A stretch of 64,000 nucleotides of DNA from JAEINY01 sp942490535. Lineage in GTDB: Bacteria > Bacteroidota > Bacteroidia > Bacteroidales > Marinilabiliaceae. The position numbers and the translations under genes were made by a program. Below the pieces are notes generated by a model. That model was not told the origin of the DNA, did not search any database, and saw only the letters and a program-made list of their open reading frames with translations. The stretch lies in the NCBI GenBank assembly GCA_942490535.1, contig CALNXQ010000002.1, positions 248,001 to 312,000 on the forward strand. The letters are read 5' to 3'. This document shows, one piece after another, positions 15,171 to 24,294 of the stretch (positions within the stretch are counted from its first letter, which is position 1; each line of letters starts with the position of its first letter).

Positions 15171-17306
15171 TCACCGCAAATTAAGAGATAATCTCCCCAT
15201 ATTTCCAAATAATATTGGATTCAATTTATACCAAGAATAATTTTCACTGAAGATCTGCGCTCCTTGCTCTTCCAGTAAGCAGATGCGTTCACGATATTTA
15301 CGATTCGCTTGTAACCATTTTTCTTTGTCAATCCGGCTCCCTCCACCGCCCAAAATAACCTTATCAAAATTAACCTTCAAACTCAACTCTTCCAGAGATT
15401 GATTGGGAACTTGATTAAAAATAATCCAATCAAAAAATGGATATCCTTCGTTAAATGGCCATTGCACCCCTTTCCTTACATATAAAATTGAAAGCCCTTC
15501 CATTTGCTTCAATACAACCGGTGAACGAATTGATGAGTCACCGGAAATTATTTCAAAATCGACTGGCGCACCATAAAAAGACCATATTCCCTTTAGACAA
15601 TAACTGACATTACGGTTGGAGATATTTCTATCGACAAATACAACGTTATGATTCCGATCAAAAATATTAACAAGTGTTCGACCAGAAGAATGCGTTGCTA
15701 CCAACACTTGATTTGGCCGGGCGTTTTGACCATACAGAAAACTTAACCCTATAAATAAAACAACCATCACCAGGTAGCGGATGTATCTTATCTGAACCGA
15801 CTCCCGAAACATTAGAAATAAGAGTAAGGCCAGATATATTAATGCCACCTGATGCCAACCCAAATACAAGTGAGACCAAACAGAATAAGGCAACGATTCA
15901 ATCCACTGCACTGAATCATTGAGGTACTCCAATAAATTACTGAGACAACCGATGAACATTTTTGACAAAAATGATGAAAATTGAACACCCACAGATAAAA
16001 TGGCCAATACCAGAATAGGTGCGACAATTGGTATTAAGAGCAGATTTGAAATAATAAAATAAATAGGAAAATCATGAAATATGGCTATTCCAAGTGGGAA
16101 TGTGCCTATTTGAGCAGCTATTGAGACTGAAAAAAGGGACCATATCCACTTAAAAGGTGGAAACTTAAAAACAAACCAGCCATTGATCAGCGGATAGAAC
16201 ACAATGATACTGATCACAGCCACATGACTTAACCAAAACCCGATATTATAGATCGCTAATGGATCCAACAGGAGAATAAGTAACAGCGAGGCAAAAATCA
16301 TATTAAAGATGTTCTTACGCCTTTTCATCAGAATTCCTATCTCCATCATTGAAAACATGATAAAAGCGCGCAAAACAGAGGGAGACAATCCGGTTAATAT
16401 CGCATACCCAAGTAAAATCAACACGATAAAGACAACCTTTATGGATCGCTTTCGTCTTAATCCACATGCATTCAACAAGAAGCCTGCTAAGAGATAAATA
16501 ATCCCTACATGCAGGCCCGAAACAGCCAGTAAATGCATGGCACCTGCGGCCGCAAAATGATCTTTCTGATCGCTACTCAACTCGCTTTTATCTCCTAAGA
16601 ACAAAGCGTTTAAAACAGCTCTTTCGCGTTGAGACATCCCATATTCAGAAAACAAATGCATTAATTGCCCTTTTAGTTGGGCACAAAAAACAAATAAATC
16701 AAACGACTCACTATCCTTTGAATAATTACAAGTTCCTGTATTGCATATAAATTGAAAGGCGATTCGATTCTTTCGTAAATAATCAGAGTAATCGAACATA
16801 TAGGGAGTACCTGGTGATTGGTAAGGCATGAACTGACCGGATACGAACCAAATCTCCCCTGGCTGTGGGATCTGATCCAACCCATCACGCTTCAGATACA
16901 AGCGCCCATCACTACCAATGAATCGACTCACAACGCTGTCCTCGCCCCCTATTAATTCCACATCATATTTCAGACTACGAGGAGTTTCTCCCAACCCGGA
17001 AATAACCTTTACCGCAATATCTGATTGTAATTTAGAATCCAGCACAATCGGTTTTCGCAATTGGATATAGAACATCCCAAAAGCAATAACCCATGAAACA
17101 AACGCAACCCCAGGTAGAAAACGCCACCGATAAGAAGCCCGCATCCTGAACCCAATGACACAAGCAAAAAACAAGAGACACCAAAATACCATTACAACCA
17201 TTAAACACCATAAAGGCATCTCCATAAGCGCACCAAGGATAATACCAATGATGAATGGCACTAAGAATCTCAACAATGGTGTCTTTTGAAAAAATATTGC
17301 AATCAT
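15171..17306 (-). CDS. ComEC/Rec2-family DNA-uptake channel protein
   Basis: 711 residues. Hydrophobic N-terminus (about 8-70), a soluble DUF4131-like OB region (75-190) and then the Competence domain (about 230-510) with the signature HLLAVSGLHVGI followed by many membrane helices. The C-terminal 180 residues lack the HxHxDH metal-binding motif of the metallo-beta-lactamase domain found in longer ComEC proteins; the short form is common in Bacteroidota. It would move single-stranded DNA across the inner membrane. No other competence gene is in the window. Confidence 0.9.
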   Translation of the reverse strand: MIAIFFQKTPLLRFLVPFIIGIILGALMEMPLWCLMVVMVFWCLLFFACVIGFRMRASYRWRFLPGVAFVSWVIAFGMFYIQLRKPIVLDSKLQSDIAVKVISGLGETPRSLKYDVELIGGEDSVVSRFIGSDGRLYLKRDGLDQIPQPGEIWFVSGQFMPYQSPGTPYMFDYSDYLRKNRIAFQFICNTGTCNYSKDSESFDLFVFCAQLKGQLMHLFSEYGMSQRERAVLNALFLGDKSELSSDQKDHFAAAGAMHLLAVSGLHVGIIYLLAGFLLNACGLRRKRSIKVVFIVLILLGYAILTGLSPSVLRAFIMFSMMEIGILMKRRKNIFNMIFASLLLILLLDPLAIYNIGFWLSHVAVISIIVFYPLINGWFVFKFPPFKWIWSLFSVSIAAQIGTFPLGIAIFHDFPIYFIISNLLLIPIVAPILVLAILSVGVQFSSFLSKMFIGCLSNLLEYLNDSVQWIESLPYSVWSHLYLGWHQVALIYLALLLFLMFRESVQIRYIRYLVMVVLFIGLSFLYGQNARPNQVLVATHSSGRTLVNIFDRNHNVVFVDRNISNRNVSYCLKGIWSFYGAPVDFEIISGDSSIRSPVVLKQMEGLSILYVRKGVQWPFNEGYPFFDWIIFNQVPNQSLEELSLKVNFDKVILGGGGSRIDKEKWLQANRKYRERICLLEEQGAQIFSENYSWYKLNPILFGNMGRLSLNLR

Positions 17307-17360
17307 ACTACAAGTAAGCTATCTATTCAATTTAAGCCTTTTTGCAGTGAAATTCAACAC

Positions 17361-17390
17361 AAAAAAAGCCAACAGATCTTTCTGCCGGCT
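17361..17390 (-). terminator. Intrinsic terminator after the sugar transferase gene
   Basis: AGCC...CAGA pairs with TCTG...GGCT around TCTT with two mismatches in the middle; on the minus strand it ends in a run of seven T. It closes the ACP-to-sugar-transferase unit, 17 bp past the stop. Confidence 0.7.
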
Positions 17391-17406
17391 CTACTAATTA
17401 GAAAAT

Positions 17407-18546
17407 CTATGAACTTCTGATCTTGCCAGTCAGGATATTGAAAACACTCAAAAAGAAGTACTTTACATCCGTCCAGAACGGATGTTTTTGCTTTTCCTTC
17501 ATATAAATACGTTCAGCTTCAATGTTTCCCTTTGCATCTGGCATCAACAAGGCTACATAAGGAGGAATACACCCCGGCTTATATTTTATTCGCTCCTGTT
17601 GTACATCTAACGGCAATTCTCTAAAACGGGTTCTGCTCAGTGGACGTACCCCAACAAGGGACATATCGCCCTTCAGAACATTTATAAACTGAGGAATTTC
17701 ATCAATCCAATATTTCCGAAAAAACTTCCCCCATCGGGTCAACCTAAAATCATTAGCCGGCTTACCCACTTCATTATACCCGTTGAGTCGAATAACAAAA
17801 TCCTGCAAATATTCAGAATAAGGATGCATGGTTCGGATCTTAAACACACTGATGGGCTTACCCCCTTTTCCGATCCGGGTCATTGCAAAAAGAGGCCCAA
17901 ATGTATTTTTGATATAACAACTGGGATTTCGGGTTTTCATTACCACAAAATAAAGCAAACCATTTATCTCTCGATACTCAATCACTTCAAAACCACAACA
18001 TACCAACCGTCCCAGCACTTCGGCCTTGGTTAACCAGCGGTATTTTCCCTGCGTAGACTTAAGGTAAAAATCCTTTGTGAAGCGCGACTTTGAATGGACC
18101 CGATGCAGCATGAAATGATGAAACCAGACAACATGTCTGAATAAACTCCATCTAGAGTTAAAGTGTTTTTGTTTGCGGATACAAGCAGTTTCTACACACC
18201 CAATAAACATACCAGCATCAGGAAGGCAGTTATTGATTTTAATGAAGAAATTATTAATACGGGTAAAATCATTGACACGGGTAAGATTGACAATCCCACG
18301 AACATCCTTATAGGATTCTTCAAATATTAAATTTGGATCATTCGTATTAATTAACCTCACACTGTCTCGTTCTGGTATTAAGTGTTGACAAAAATAATAG
18401 TAAACATCAATATGAATCTTTCGCAATAAAGATTCCTTTGTATCATGCATCCATACTCTGGGACTCACATCTCTGCGATGAACTTCAAAAGTTTTTTCAA
18501 TCCCGGTATCTACTCCTACTGAAATATTCGCCCACAATGATCTCAT
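17407..18546 (-). CDS. Phosphoglycosyl transferase (bacterial sugar transferase domain) with an unusual N-terminal domain
   Basis: 379 residues from the ATG at 18546 (a GTG at 18555 is possible). Counting from that GTG, residues 217-380 are a bacterial sugar transferase domain: GPLFAMTRIGKGGKPISVFKIRTM, the catalytic Asp-Glu dyad in YWIDEIPQF (285-286), LKGDMSLVGVRP and the KPGCIPPY block. Such enzymes move a sugar-1-phosphate to undecaprenyl phosphate. The hydrophobic re-entrant helix that normally precedes the FRQERIG-like block is missing; instead about 200 soluble residues with a weak methyltransferase-like look (GFEVIEYREINGLLYFVVMK) come first. It is the last gene after ACP, AsnB, NadE-like and ligase, and has its own -7 box. 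Confidence 0.82.
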   Translation of the reverse strand: MRSLWANISVGVDTGIEKTFEVHRRDVSPRVWMHDTKESLLRKIHIDVYYYFCQHLIPERDSVRLINTNDPNLIFEESYKDVRGIVNLTRVNDFTRINNFFIKINNCLPDAGMFIGCVETACIRKQKHFNSRWSLFRHVVWFHHFMLHRVHSKSRFTKDFYLKSTQGKYRWLTKAEVLGRLVCCGFEVIEYREINGLLYFVVMKTRNPSCYIKNTFGPLFAMTRIGKGGKPISVFKIRTMHPYSEYLQDFVIRLNGYNEVGKPANDFRLTRWGKFFRKYWIDEIPQFINVLKGDMSLVGVRPLSRTRFRELPLDVQQERIKYKPGCIPPYVALLMPDAKGNIEAERIYMKEKQKHPFWTDVKYFFLSVFNILTGKIRSS

Positions 18547-18575
18547 ATCACACACTTTAAATCATCACCTTTTAC

Positions 18576-18583
18576 CAAATTTA
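18576..18583 (-). promoter_or_regulatory. -7 promoter box upstream of the sugar transferase
   Basis: Minus strand TAAATTTG is a perfect TAnnTTTG, 29 bp from the ATG at 18546. No matching -33 element. It suggests that the last gene of the module can also be transcribed alone. Confidence 0.35.
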
Positions 18584-18765
18584 CGGAAGAGAAAAGTGAA
18601 TGTCATCATTTTTACATGAATACCATCTGCAATAAAATCAGATCCCTAACTAAAACCTTAATTCATGTTATTTAAACTTTCGTTGATTACCAATTATTGA
18701 TCTTTCATCAAAACAAAAAAAAAAAATTGGCATTTTATTAATTTATATTTTTCAGCCATAGAAAA

Positions 18766-20238
18766 CTATTTCACAGCTTTCTTTTTAACTTTCTTTCCTG
18801 CCGCATTAACCTCTACACGTTCCTTAAAATCAATTACTCCAGGGATTTTGTATGACGCTAATTTCGTACTGCAATAAGCCCTGATCGCATCAGCTGTAAT
18901 TGCCTGGTTGGTGTTATTGACTACTAAAATGGCTTTAATGGCCTCGCCTAAAATAGGATCATCCACAGCTTCAATGGTGCAATCCACGACCCCTTCCATA
19001 GCAACTAAAACTTCCTCAATTTCCTTAGGACTAACGCGCTTTCCACCCACTTTAATGATCTCTTTTCGCCTGGCCGCATGATAAATAAAACCGTCTGCGT
19101 CCACCTTTGCCAGATCACCCGTGTAGAGCCAGCCATCTTTTAAGGCTTCGTGAGTGGCGACAGCATCCTTATAATAACCAAGCATCACATTATCTCCCCT
19201 GGCAATGATTTCACCAACTTCACCCGGAAGGACAGGATTCCCATCATGGTTAACAACCTTCAACTGAACGCCCGGAATCCCCTTCCCCAATGATCCCAAT
19301 TTATCCGCCAACCGATCCGGTGGCAGATAAGACAAGCGTGCTGTAGCTTCGGTCTGCCCATACATAACAAAAAAATCTACTGTGGGAAAATAATTTCTAA
19401 ACTCTTCAATAAATACAGTATGTAGTTTACCACCAGCCTGTGTCACGTATCTTAAAGCGGGAAATTCTGATTTGATGAACGAATCCGATTTCCGCAGCAA
19501 AATCTGAAAATGACTTGGTACACCCGCAAAACCAGTACAATTATACTTTTTCAAATCGTTAATGACGGAACCCAGAAAAATAAAATTGTTATTAATGACG
19601 ATACTCCCCCCCACCTTAAGATGCGTATGCAACAAGGACAATCCATAACAGTAAAAAAATGGCAGTACCACTTCCATGATATCAAGCTCTGTCAATTCGA
19701 GGTATTCAATTATAGCATTTGTATTGACTTTAATATTTTTGTGTGAGAGCATGACGCCTTTGGGCAGAGCAGTGGACCCCGAAGTGTATATAATTTGTGC
19801 CAGTGCATTTTCATCAAAACCATTTTCAATGTGCCAATTTACGCACGACAACTCGTCCTCTATCTGCGTCAATTTATTTTCATCAATCACACATTCAATA
19901 TCTGGCTGGAGACGGCGCACGACGACTTGTGAAATAAAACCAAACTTCACCTCCCCTTGCTCAACCACATAATCTAAACCATCCTTTTCAATAGCCGGAT
20001 TAAGGGGAACGACAACATTCCCCGATTTCATGATGGCTAAATAAGAGATTATGAAAAAACTACTATTGGGCGAAATCAGAACAATCTTCTCGCCATGCCC
20101 AACTTCAGTTTTAATCCATTGGGTCAATTTCATCACACGCTCCTGAAGCATTTGAAAACTCAATGTTTCTTTCGGCCCAAGTACAAATAGTTTTTCACTA
20201 TTCCAGGTGTCTTTTATAAGATAATCTACACAATTCAT
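18766..20238 (-). CDS. AMP-forming acyl ligase (class I adenylate-forming enzyme)
   Basis: 490 residues. The phosphate-binding A3 loop YTSGSTALPKG (151-161), the A5-like GQTEAT, the A7 motif TGDLAKVDADGF, the A8 hinge RRKEIIKVGGKRVSP and the terminal A10-type lysine in NAAGKKVKKK are all present, so the enzyme should adenylate a carboxylic acid and pass it to a thiol. No carrier domain is fused; the ACP gene at 23517-23759 in the same unit is the natural acceptor. The acid is unknown. Similar ligases accompany amidotransferases in exopolysaccharide loci such as those of the exosortase A type. The gap to the upstream NadE-like gene is 104 bp. Confidence 0.9.
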   Translation of the reverse strand: MNCVDYLIKDTWNSEKLFVLGPKETLSFQMLQERVMKLTQWIKTEVGHGEKIVLISPNSSFFIISYLAIMKSGNVVVPLNPAIEKDGLDYVVEQGEVKFGFISQVVVRRLQPDIECVIDENKLTQIEDELSCVNWHIENGFDENALAQIIYTSGSTALPKGVMLSHKNIKVNTNAIIEYLELTELDIMEVVLPFFYCYGLSLLHTHLKVGGSIVINNNFIFLGSVINDLKKYNCTGFAGVPSHFQILLRKSDSFIKSEFPALRYVTQAGGKLHTVFIEEFRNYFPTVDFFVMYGQTEATARLSYLPPDRLADKLGSLGKGIPGVQLKVVNHDGNPVLPGEVGEIIARGDNVMLGYYKDAVATHEALKDGWLYTGDLAKVDADGFIYHAARRKEIIKVGGKRVSPKEIEEVLVAMEGVVDCTIEAVDDPILGEAIKAILVVNNTNQAITADAIRAYCSTKLASYKIPGVIDFKERVEVNAAGKKVKKKAVK

Positions 20239-20342
20239 AGTTTAAAAAGAGATTAAGGATATCAAACACATCAATTACCTTTTTGGCTAGGCAACTTCAA
20301 CGGAAATAGTAGAGGAATTCTACTGAACAAACTTATTTCTTA

Positions 20343-21365
20343 TCAAACCAATTCTGACCGATGCTTCTCATGAGTAATTACATAATCATGTAATGGCGGC
20401 GTTCTCAGATAATCAGTTGTTTTTTGTTTCCGTTCAAAATTCCGATAAATCTTGATAACCTGATCTTCTGTCATCTCCATCACCGGTGCTACCTCAGAGG
20501 GTGTATAACCGTTTTCCCAACCGTACCAAAGAAGATCCATTGATTCAAAAGGCATCTGATAGAAAAACTCTTCCTGCGACTGCTCTGCGGAATAAGTATC
20601 GGTGGTTGGCTGCCGATTAATAATACCAGCAGGCACATCCAGATATCTGGCAATTTCATAAACCTGTGTCTTATACAAATTACCAATTGGCATAACATCA
20701 CCAGCGCCATCGCCATACTTAACAAAAAATCCTTGTTGCACTTCGTGCTTATTGGGGGTGCCCAATACGGCATAATGCAATACTTCGGCATGATAGTAAA
20801 GCATTGACATGCGACTGCGTTGCTTGAAGTTTGAAGCAGCTACGATTTGCAAGTATTCATTCATTGGCAACCGCACCCGTTTTTCCGATCCATCTTTAAA
20901 AATAACAGATACATAATGAACAGGCGGTAAGTTTTTATTCACAAATTCCTGAGGAATGACGACTTTCATCTTATCACAAGTGGGATCATATTCGGGAACG
21001 ACCCGCTTCACAGCCTCGTCGCGTCGACGATAACAGCCAAATCCATCTAAAGCTCCGCTGATATTTTCAACAATCGCATTTACACCAAACTTATCTGCTA
21101 ACTCCTGGGCTAACACGGCACTGTCAGGACTAGAGTCTGTTTCCGGTAACATCACCCCTAATAACTTATCGGCACCAAAAGCCTTAACTGCAATGGCTAA
21201 AGTAACAGAAGAGTCGATTCCACCACTAATACCAATGACTCCCCCCATTCGCCGAAATCGTTTAAAAACATCGTCCCGTAGTTTGACGCATAATTGATCA
21301 ACTACTTCATCAACATCCACTAGACGGAGTATCTCTTTAGAAAATTCAGGGCGGTTTGATTTCAT
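20343..21365 (-). CDS. NadE-like N-type ATP-pyrophosphatase (NAD synthase family) in a biosynthetic cluster
   Basis: 340 residues from the ATG at 21365; an in-frame TTG lies 30 bp upstream. It has the PP-loop SGGIDSS and the NAD-synthetase signature from GTPNKHEVQQGFFVKYGDGA to PIGNLYKTQV. Between them, roughly residues 115-185, is an extra segment containing CYRRRDE and a cysteine-bearing YDPTCDK, which ammonia-dependent NadE (about 275 residues) lacks. It may activate a carboxylate as the adenylate and amidate it, drawing ammonia from the adjacent AsnB; this is inference. Its place between asnB and the ligase, rather than among NAD genes, suggests a dedicated role, though true NAD synthesis cannot be excluded. 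Confidence 0.8.
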   Translation of the reverse strand: MKSNRPEFSKEILRLVDVDEVVDQLCVKLRDDVFKRFRRMGGVIGISGGIDSSVTLAIAVKAFGADKLLGVMLPETDSSPDSAVLAQELADKFGVNAIVENISGALDGFGCYRRRDEAVKRVVPEYDPTCDKMKVVIPQEFVNKNLPPVHYVSVIFKDGSEKRVRLPMNEYLQIVAASNFKQRSRMSMLYYHAEVLHYAVLGTPNKHEVQQGFFVKYGDGAGDVMPIGNLYKTQVYEIARYLDVPAGIINRQPTTDTYSAEQSQEEFFYQMPFESMDLLWYGWENGYTPSEVAPVMEMTEDQVIKIYRNFERKQKTTDYLRTPPLHDYVITHEKHRSELV

Positions 21366-21391
21366 CTTATAATATTTTGCGTTATTATTAT

Positions 21392-23374
21392 TCAATTGTT
21401 AATTTTCACTTGATTCCCATTCATCACAACGCCTCGTCTTAGTTCAGATGAACGGAGATAATGAAAATCACGAACAAATTTATTATATACCATTTGGGTG
21501 GAAAGTAGTCCCATTAAAGCCATATTATCGATTTCACTAACAGGACTGCCATTTTTTAATCGTTTCAATAATAATTCAACCGATTTGGGATTAAAAAAAC
21601 CAGTTTCTTTCAGTTGTGAATTATCCAGGAGATGATCCACAAATCCATGTTTATCGGCCATTAGAGCAGAGGAGATAGGTGCACGATAGGCTTGTTTTGG
21701 TCTTTTAACTACTGAATCCGGCAGCTTACCTTTCATCAACTGTTTGAGCAGGTATTTTTCATCCATCCCATTCAATTTAAATGCATCCGGTAAACTGGCA
21801 CAAAACTCAAGCATCCGATGATCTAAGAACGGATAACGCCCTTCCACCGAATTAGCCATGGCCACCCGGTCGCCTTGTGAAGACAGCAAGTAGCCGGACA
21901 AAAATACATTGGATTCAATAAACTGTGCTTTTGCCAATGGAGAGTAATCACTGATTTCATGCCTGATAGAATCCGCATAGGATGAAATTGGATCATAGCC
22001 GTCCAAAGACTGTTTCATCTCTGGCGAAAAATGATTCATAATTTTTCCTGAATTATTCCATCGAAGCAAATGTGAATAAATGGGAGACTGCGTATTCTCC
22101 AGCTGATATCCAAAAAACAACCGCAATAAAGACACGTTCGCATTCTGAAGCTGTGGAATATAAGGATATAGTTTTTTCAACAATAAGGGTCTGATCCTGG
22201 ATTGCGGAATCCGTGCCCAAAAATGCCGGATCATCACTTCCTTAAAAATATTATATCCACCTAACGCCTCATCCGCACCTTCCCCCGTTATGACAACTTT
22301 TATACCCGAATCACGAACCAGCTTAGACAATCGATACATCGGAAAGGGCGCTGACCGTAAAACAGGAGTTTCTGTATGCCAAATCACTTTTTCAAACAAG
22401 TCGGTCACATCTTCATTCTTAAAAGCAACAGAGCGATGATTGGTATCAAAAAAATCAGCAACTTCCTTTTGATATACCGATTCATCAAAATCCTTATCTT
22501 CAAAACCAATGGAAAAGGTATTCAGAGCCTGCGGAAACAGTTTCTTAATGAACGCTGTCGTACTACTCGAATCCAATCCTCCGCTTAAATAGGCTGCCAC
22601 CGGCACATCAGCACGCATTCTTAATGAAATGGAATCCTCAAACAAAGTCCTAAATTCATCCAGTGACTCACCGAAATCACAAGTATTCCTATTTTGTGAT
22701 GAAAATGAGAGGGACCAATACCGCTTCATATTGATCTTACCATCCTTAAAAAGCCCAAAATGACCAGGTGGAATTTCATAAACGTCCTCGAAAGCTGAAT
22801 TTGGAGTCAAAGTAGTCCAAAAACTAAAAACTTGTTTCAAGGATTCTGGCGACAACGCTCGGCCAATGCCGGGATACTCAAATAGGGCTTTCACCTCAGA
22901 ACCAAACACAAGCGTTTTATTTTTAACCGTATAGAAAAGTGGTCGGATTCCCATCCGGTCACGAGCCAAAAACAACTCTTTTTTCCGTTCATCCCAGATG
23001 GAAAAGGCAAACTGACCATTTAAAAGCGACAAACAATCAGCTCCATACTCCTCATACAAATGCAAGACCACTTCGGTGTCGCAATTTGTCCGAAAGCGAT
23101 GACCTTTCTTTAATAAATCAGCCTTTAACTCCAGATGGTTATACACTTCACCATTATAGGCGATCCACATACTTCCATCCTCAGTTGATAAAGGCTGTTG
23201 TCCGCTGGCAAGATCAACAATACTTAATCTGACATTTCCAATACAGGCCTGCTTATTCAGATACAATCCGCATTCATCTGGCCCCCGATGCTGAATGCGT
23301 GTCAACATACGGTTTAACACCAACTCACTAGATTCGGATAGATTCGGATTTACAAAACCTGCAATTCCACACAT
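21392..23374 (-). CDS. asnB: Asparagine synthase (glutamine-hydrolysing)-type amidotransferase
   Basis: 660 residues. The protein begins MCGIAGF with the nucleophile Cys2 after Met removal, followed by RIQHRGPDECG and the AYNGEVYNH block: a complete Ntn glutaminase domain (1-200). The C-terminal synthetase domain has the PP-loop SGGLDSSS (about 259-266) and the ITGEGADEALGGY block. It hydrolyses glutamine and uses the ammonia to amidate an adenylated carboxylate. Length and layout match the longer AsnB found in polysaccharide clusters, where the substrate is often not aspartate. It lies 26 bp upstream of the NadE-like gene and 142 bp downstream of the ACP gene. Confidence 0.9.
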   Translation of the reverse strand: MCGIAGFVNPNLSESSELVLNRMLTRIQHRGPDECGLYLNKQACIGNVRLSIVDLASGQQPLSTEDGSMWIAYNGEVYNHLELKADLLKKGHRFRTNCDTEVVLHLYEEYGADCLSLLNGQFAFSIWDERKKELFLARDRMGIRPLFYTVKNKTLVFGSEVKALFEYPGIGRALSPESLKQVFSFWTTLTPNSAFEDVYEIPPGHFGLFKDGKINMKRYWSLSFSSQNRNTCDFGESLDEFRTLFEDSISLRMRADVPVAAYLSGGLDSSSTTAFIKKLFPQALNTFSIGFEDKDFDESVYQKEVADFFDTNHRSVAFKNEDVTDLFEKVIWHTETPVLRSAPFPMYRLSKLVRDSGIKVVITGEGADEALGGYNIFKEVMIRHFWARIPQSRIRPLLLKKLYPYIPQLQNANVSLLRLFFGYQLENTQSPIYSHLLRWNNSGKIMNHFSPEMKQSLDGYDPISSYADSIRHEISDYSPLAKAQFIESNVFLSGYLLSSQGDRVAMANSVEGRYPFLDHRMLEFCASLPDAFKLNGMDEKYLLKQLMKGKLPDSVVKRPKQAYRAPISSALMADKHGFVDHLLDNSQLKETGFFNPKSVELLLKRLKNGSPVSEIDNMALMGLLSTQMVYNKFVRDFHYLRSSELRRGVVMNGNQVKINN

Positions 23375-23516
23375 AGTAAAATATTATAAAGTTACACTTG
23401 CTTGCTGAATAGAAATACATCTCATGCTTAATCAACAATCTACTCTCTTTATCATGAATTGCATCAGACTATCCATATAAATACGCATTCAACTCTTAGC
23501 TTACATCTGGTACAAT

Positions 23517-23759
23517 TTAATTTGCCATTTCAACTTTACGCTCCACAAACATGGCGATCCGCTCCACACTGCCGAAGTTCTCTTCCTGTAGTTCTGTATC
23601 ATCGGTGACGACCCCAAACTCCGTTTCTAAATAATTAATTAATCCCAATAATCCCATGGAATCAAAGATGCCTTCGTCAAAGATCATTGTCCCATCTTGG
23701 ATGGTTTCTGGCTCAGAAAAAGTAGTCTCCGCAATAAAGTTTCGTATTTTGTCTTTCAT
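23517..23759 (-). CDS. Acyl carrier protein
   Basis: 80 residues, helical and acidic, with the phosphopantetheine site FDSMGLL (Ser34) in the expected place at the start of helix II. It carries an acyl or aminoacyl group as a thioester. As the first gene of the unit ACP-AsnB-NadE-like-ligase-sugar transferase it is the likely partner of the AMP-forming ligase at 18766-20238, not the fatty-acid ACP. No phosphopantetheinyl transferase is in the window, so the housekeeping one must act on it. Confidence 0.88.
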   Translation of the reverse strand: MKDKIRNFIAETTFSEPETIQDGTMIFDEGIFDSMGLLGLINYLETEFGVVTDDTELQEENFGSVERIAMFVERKVEMAN

Positions 23760-23955
23760 CTCTAAATATTTTGAAGTTGATAATATTAATCAATAGGTCT
23801 CTTAAAAAATCTATTTCTGCATCCAAAATACTTATAATCGTTACTAAAGGGTTCAATTCTTTGTCCGATCCTTGCAAATCCTACACGATTGTATCCTTTT
23901 TATAGATAAAAAAGTTAACTCCTTTTTAACACAAAATCAAGTTCCCTTTCACTTA

Positions 23956-23965
23956 GGCTCTGTCA
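23956..23965 (+). repeat. 10 bp element GGCTCTGTCA, left copy
   Basis: Its exact reverse complement stands at 29411-29420, and the two point inward around the lipoprotein and wza-wzc genes. It looks like the tip of a degenerate insertion-sequence end, but no transposase remains. Confidence 0.3.
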
Positions 23966-24129
23966 AAAATAAAAGTTGATTTATTCAACCCCTTCTGGGT
24001 TATTACACCTAGACTGCCTGTACCAAGGGTTTAGATTCTCTTATTTTCAACTCACCTACGGTTTTATTAGTTGATTCTATGAGGATCATTTTTACTAGAA
24101 AAAATCAGTTCTTGTTCTGGATTTAATAT

Positions 24130-24290
24130 TTAACAACGGTAGCCACAAAGTGGTGTGACAATAATAGCCGCGGGTGAATTGAAAATCAGCGAAGCTAAAA
24201 CCCGTGGAATATGACATGGCAATAACACAACCCTGAATAGGGTTGAATGTTTGTGCTTTGTGAAAACCACACTCCCTTTACCATGTCATA
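24130..24290. repeat. Nested palindrome block (MITE- or REP-like)
   Basis: In order: CCAC-AAA-GTGG near 24147; a CGGGT/ACCCG stem between about 24170 and 24205; then a 10 bp perfect inverted repeat TATGACATGG (24210-24219)/CCATGTCATA (24281-24290) that encloses the hairpin AACCCT-GAAT-AGGGTT (24229-24244). The layout is that of a small mobile or structural repeat unit. It ends four bases before the stop of the lipoprotein gene and could act as its transcript end. Confidence 0.55.
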
Positions 24291-24294
24291 ACAT

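Larger units (their letters stand above)
23760..24294. other. 535 bp without a gene: A+T-rich leader and palindromic repeat block
   Basis: No open frame with coding character. The left part (to about 23950) is the A+T-rich upstream region of the ACP gene. The right part holds a cluster of short inverted repeats, described separately. Confidence 0.6.
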
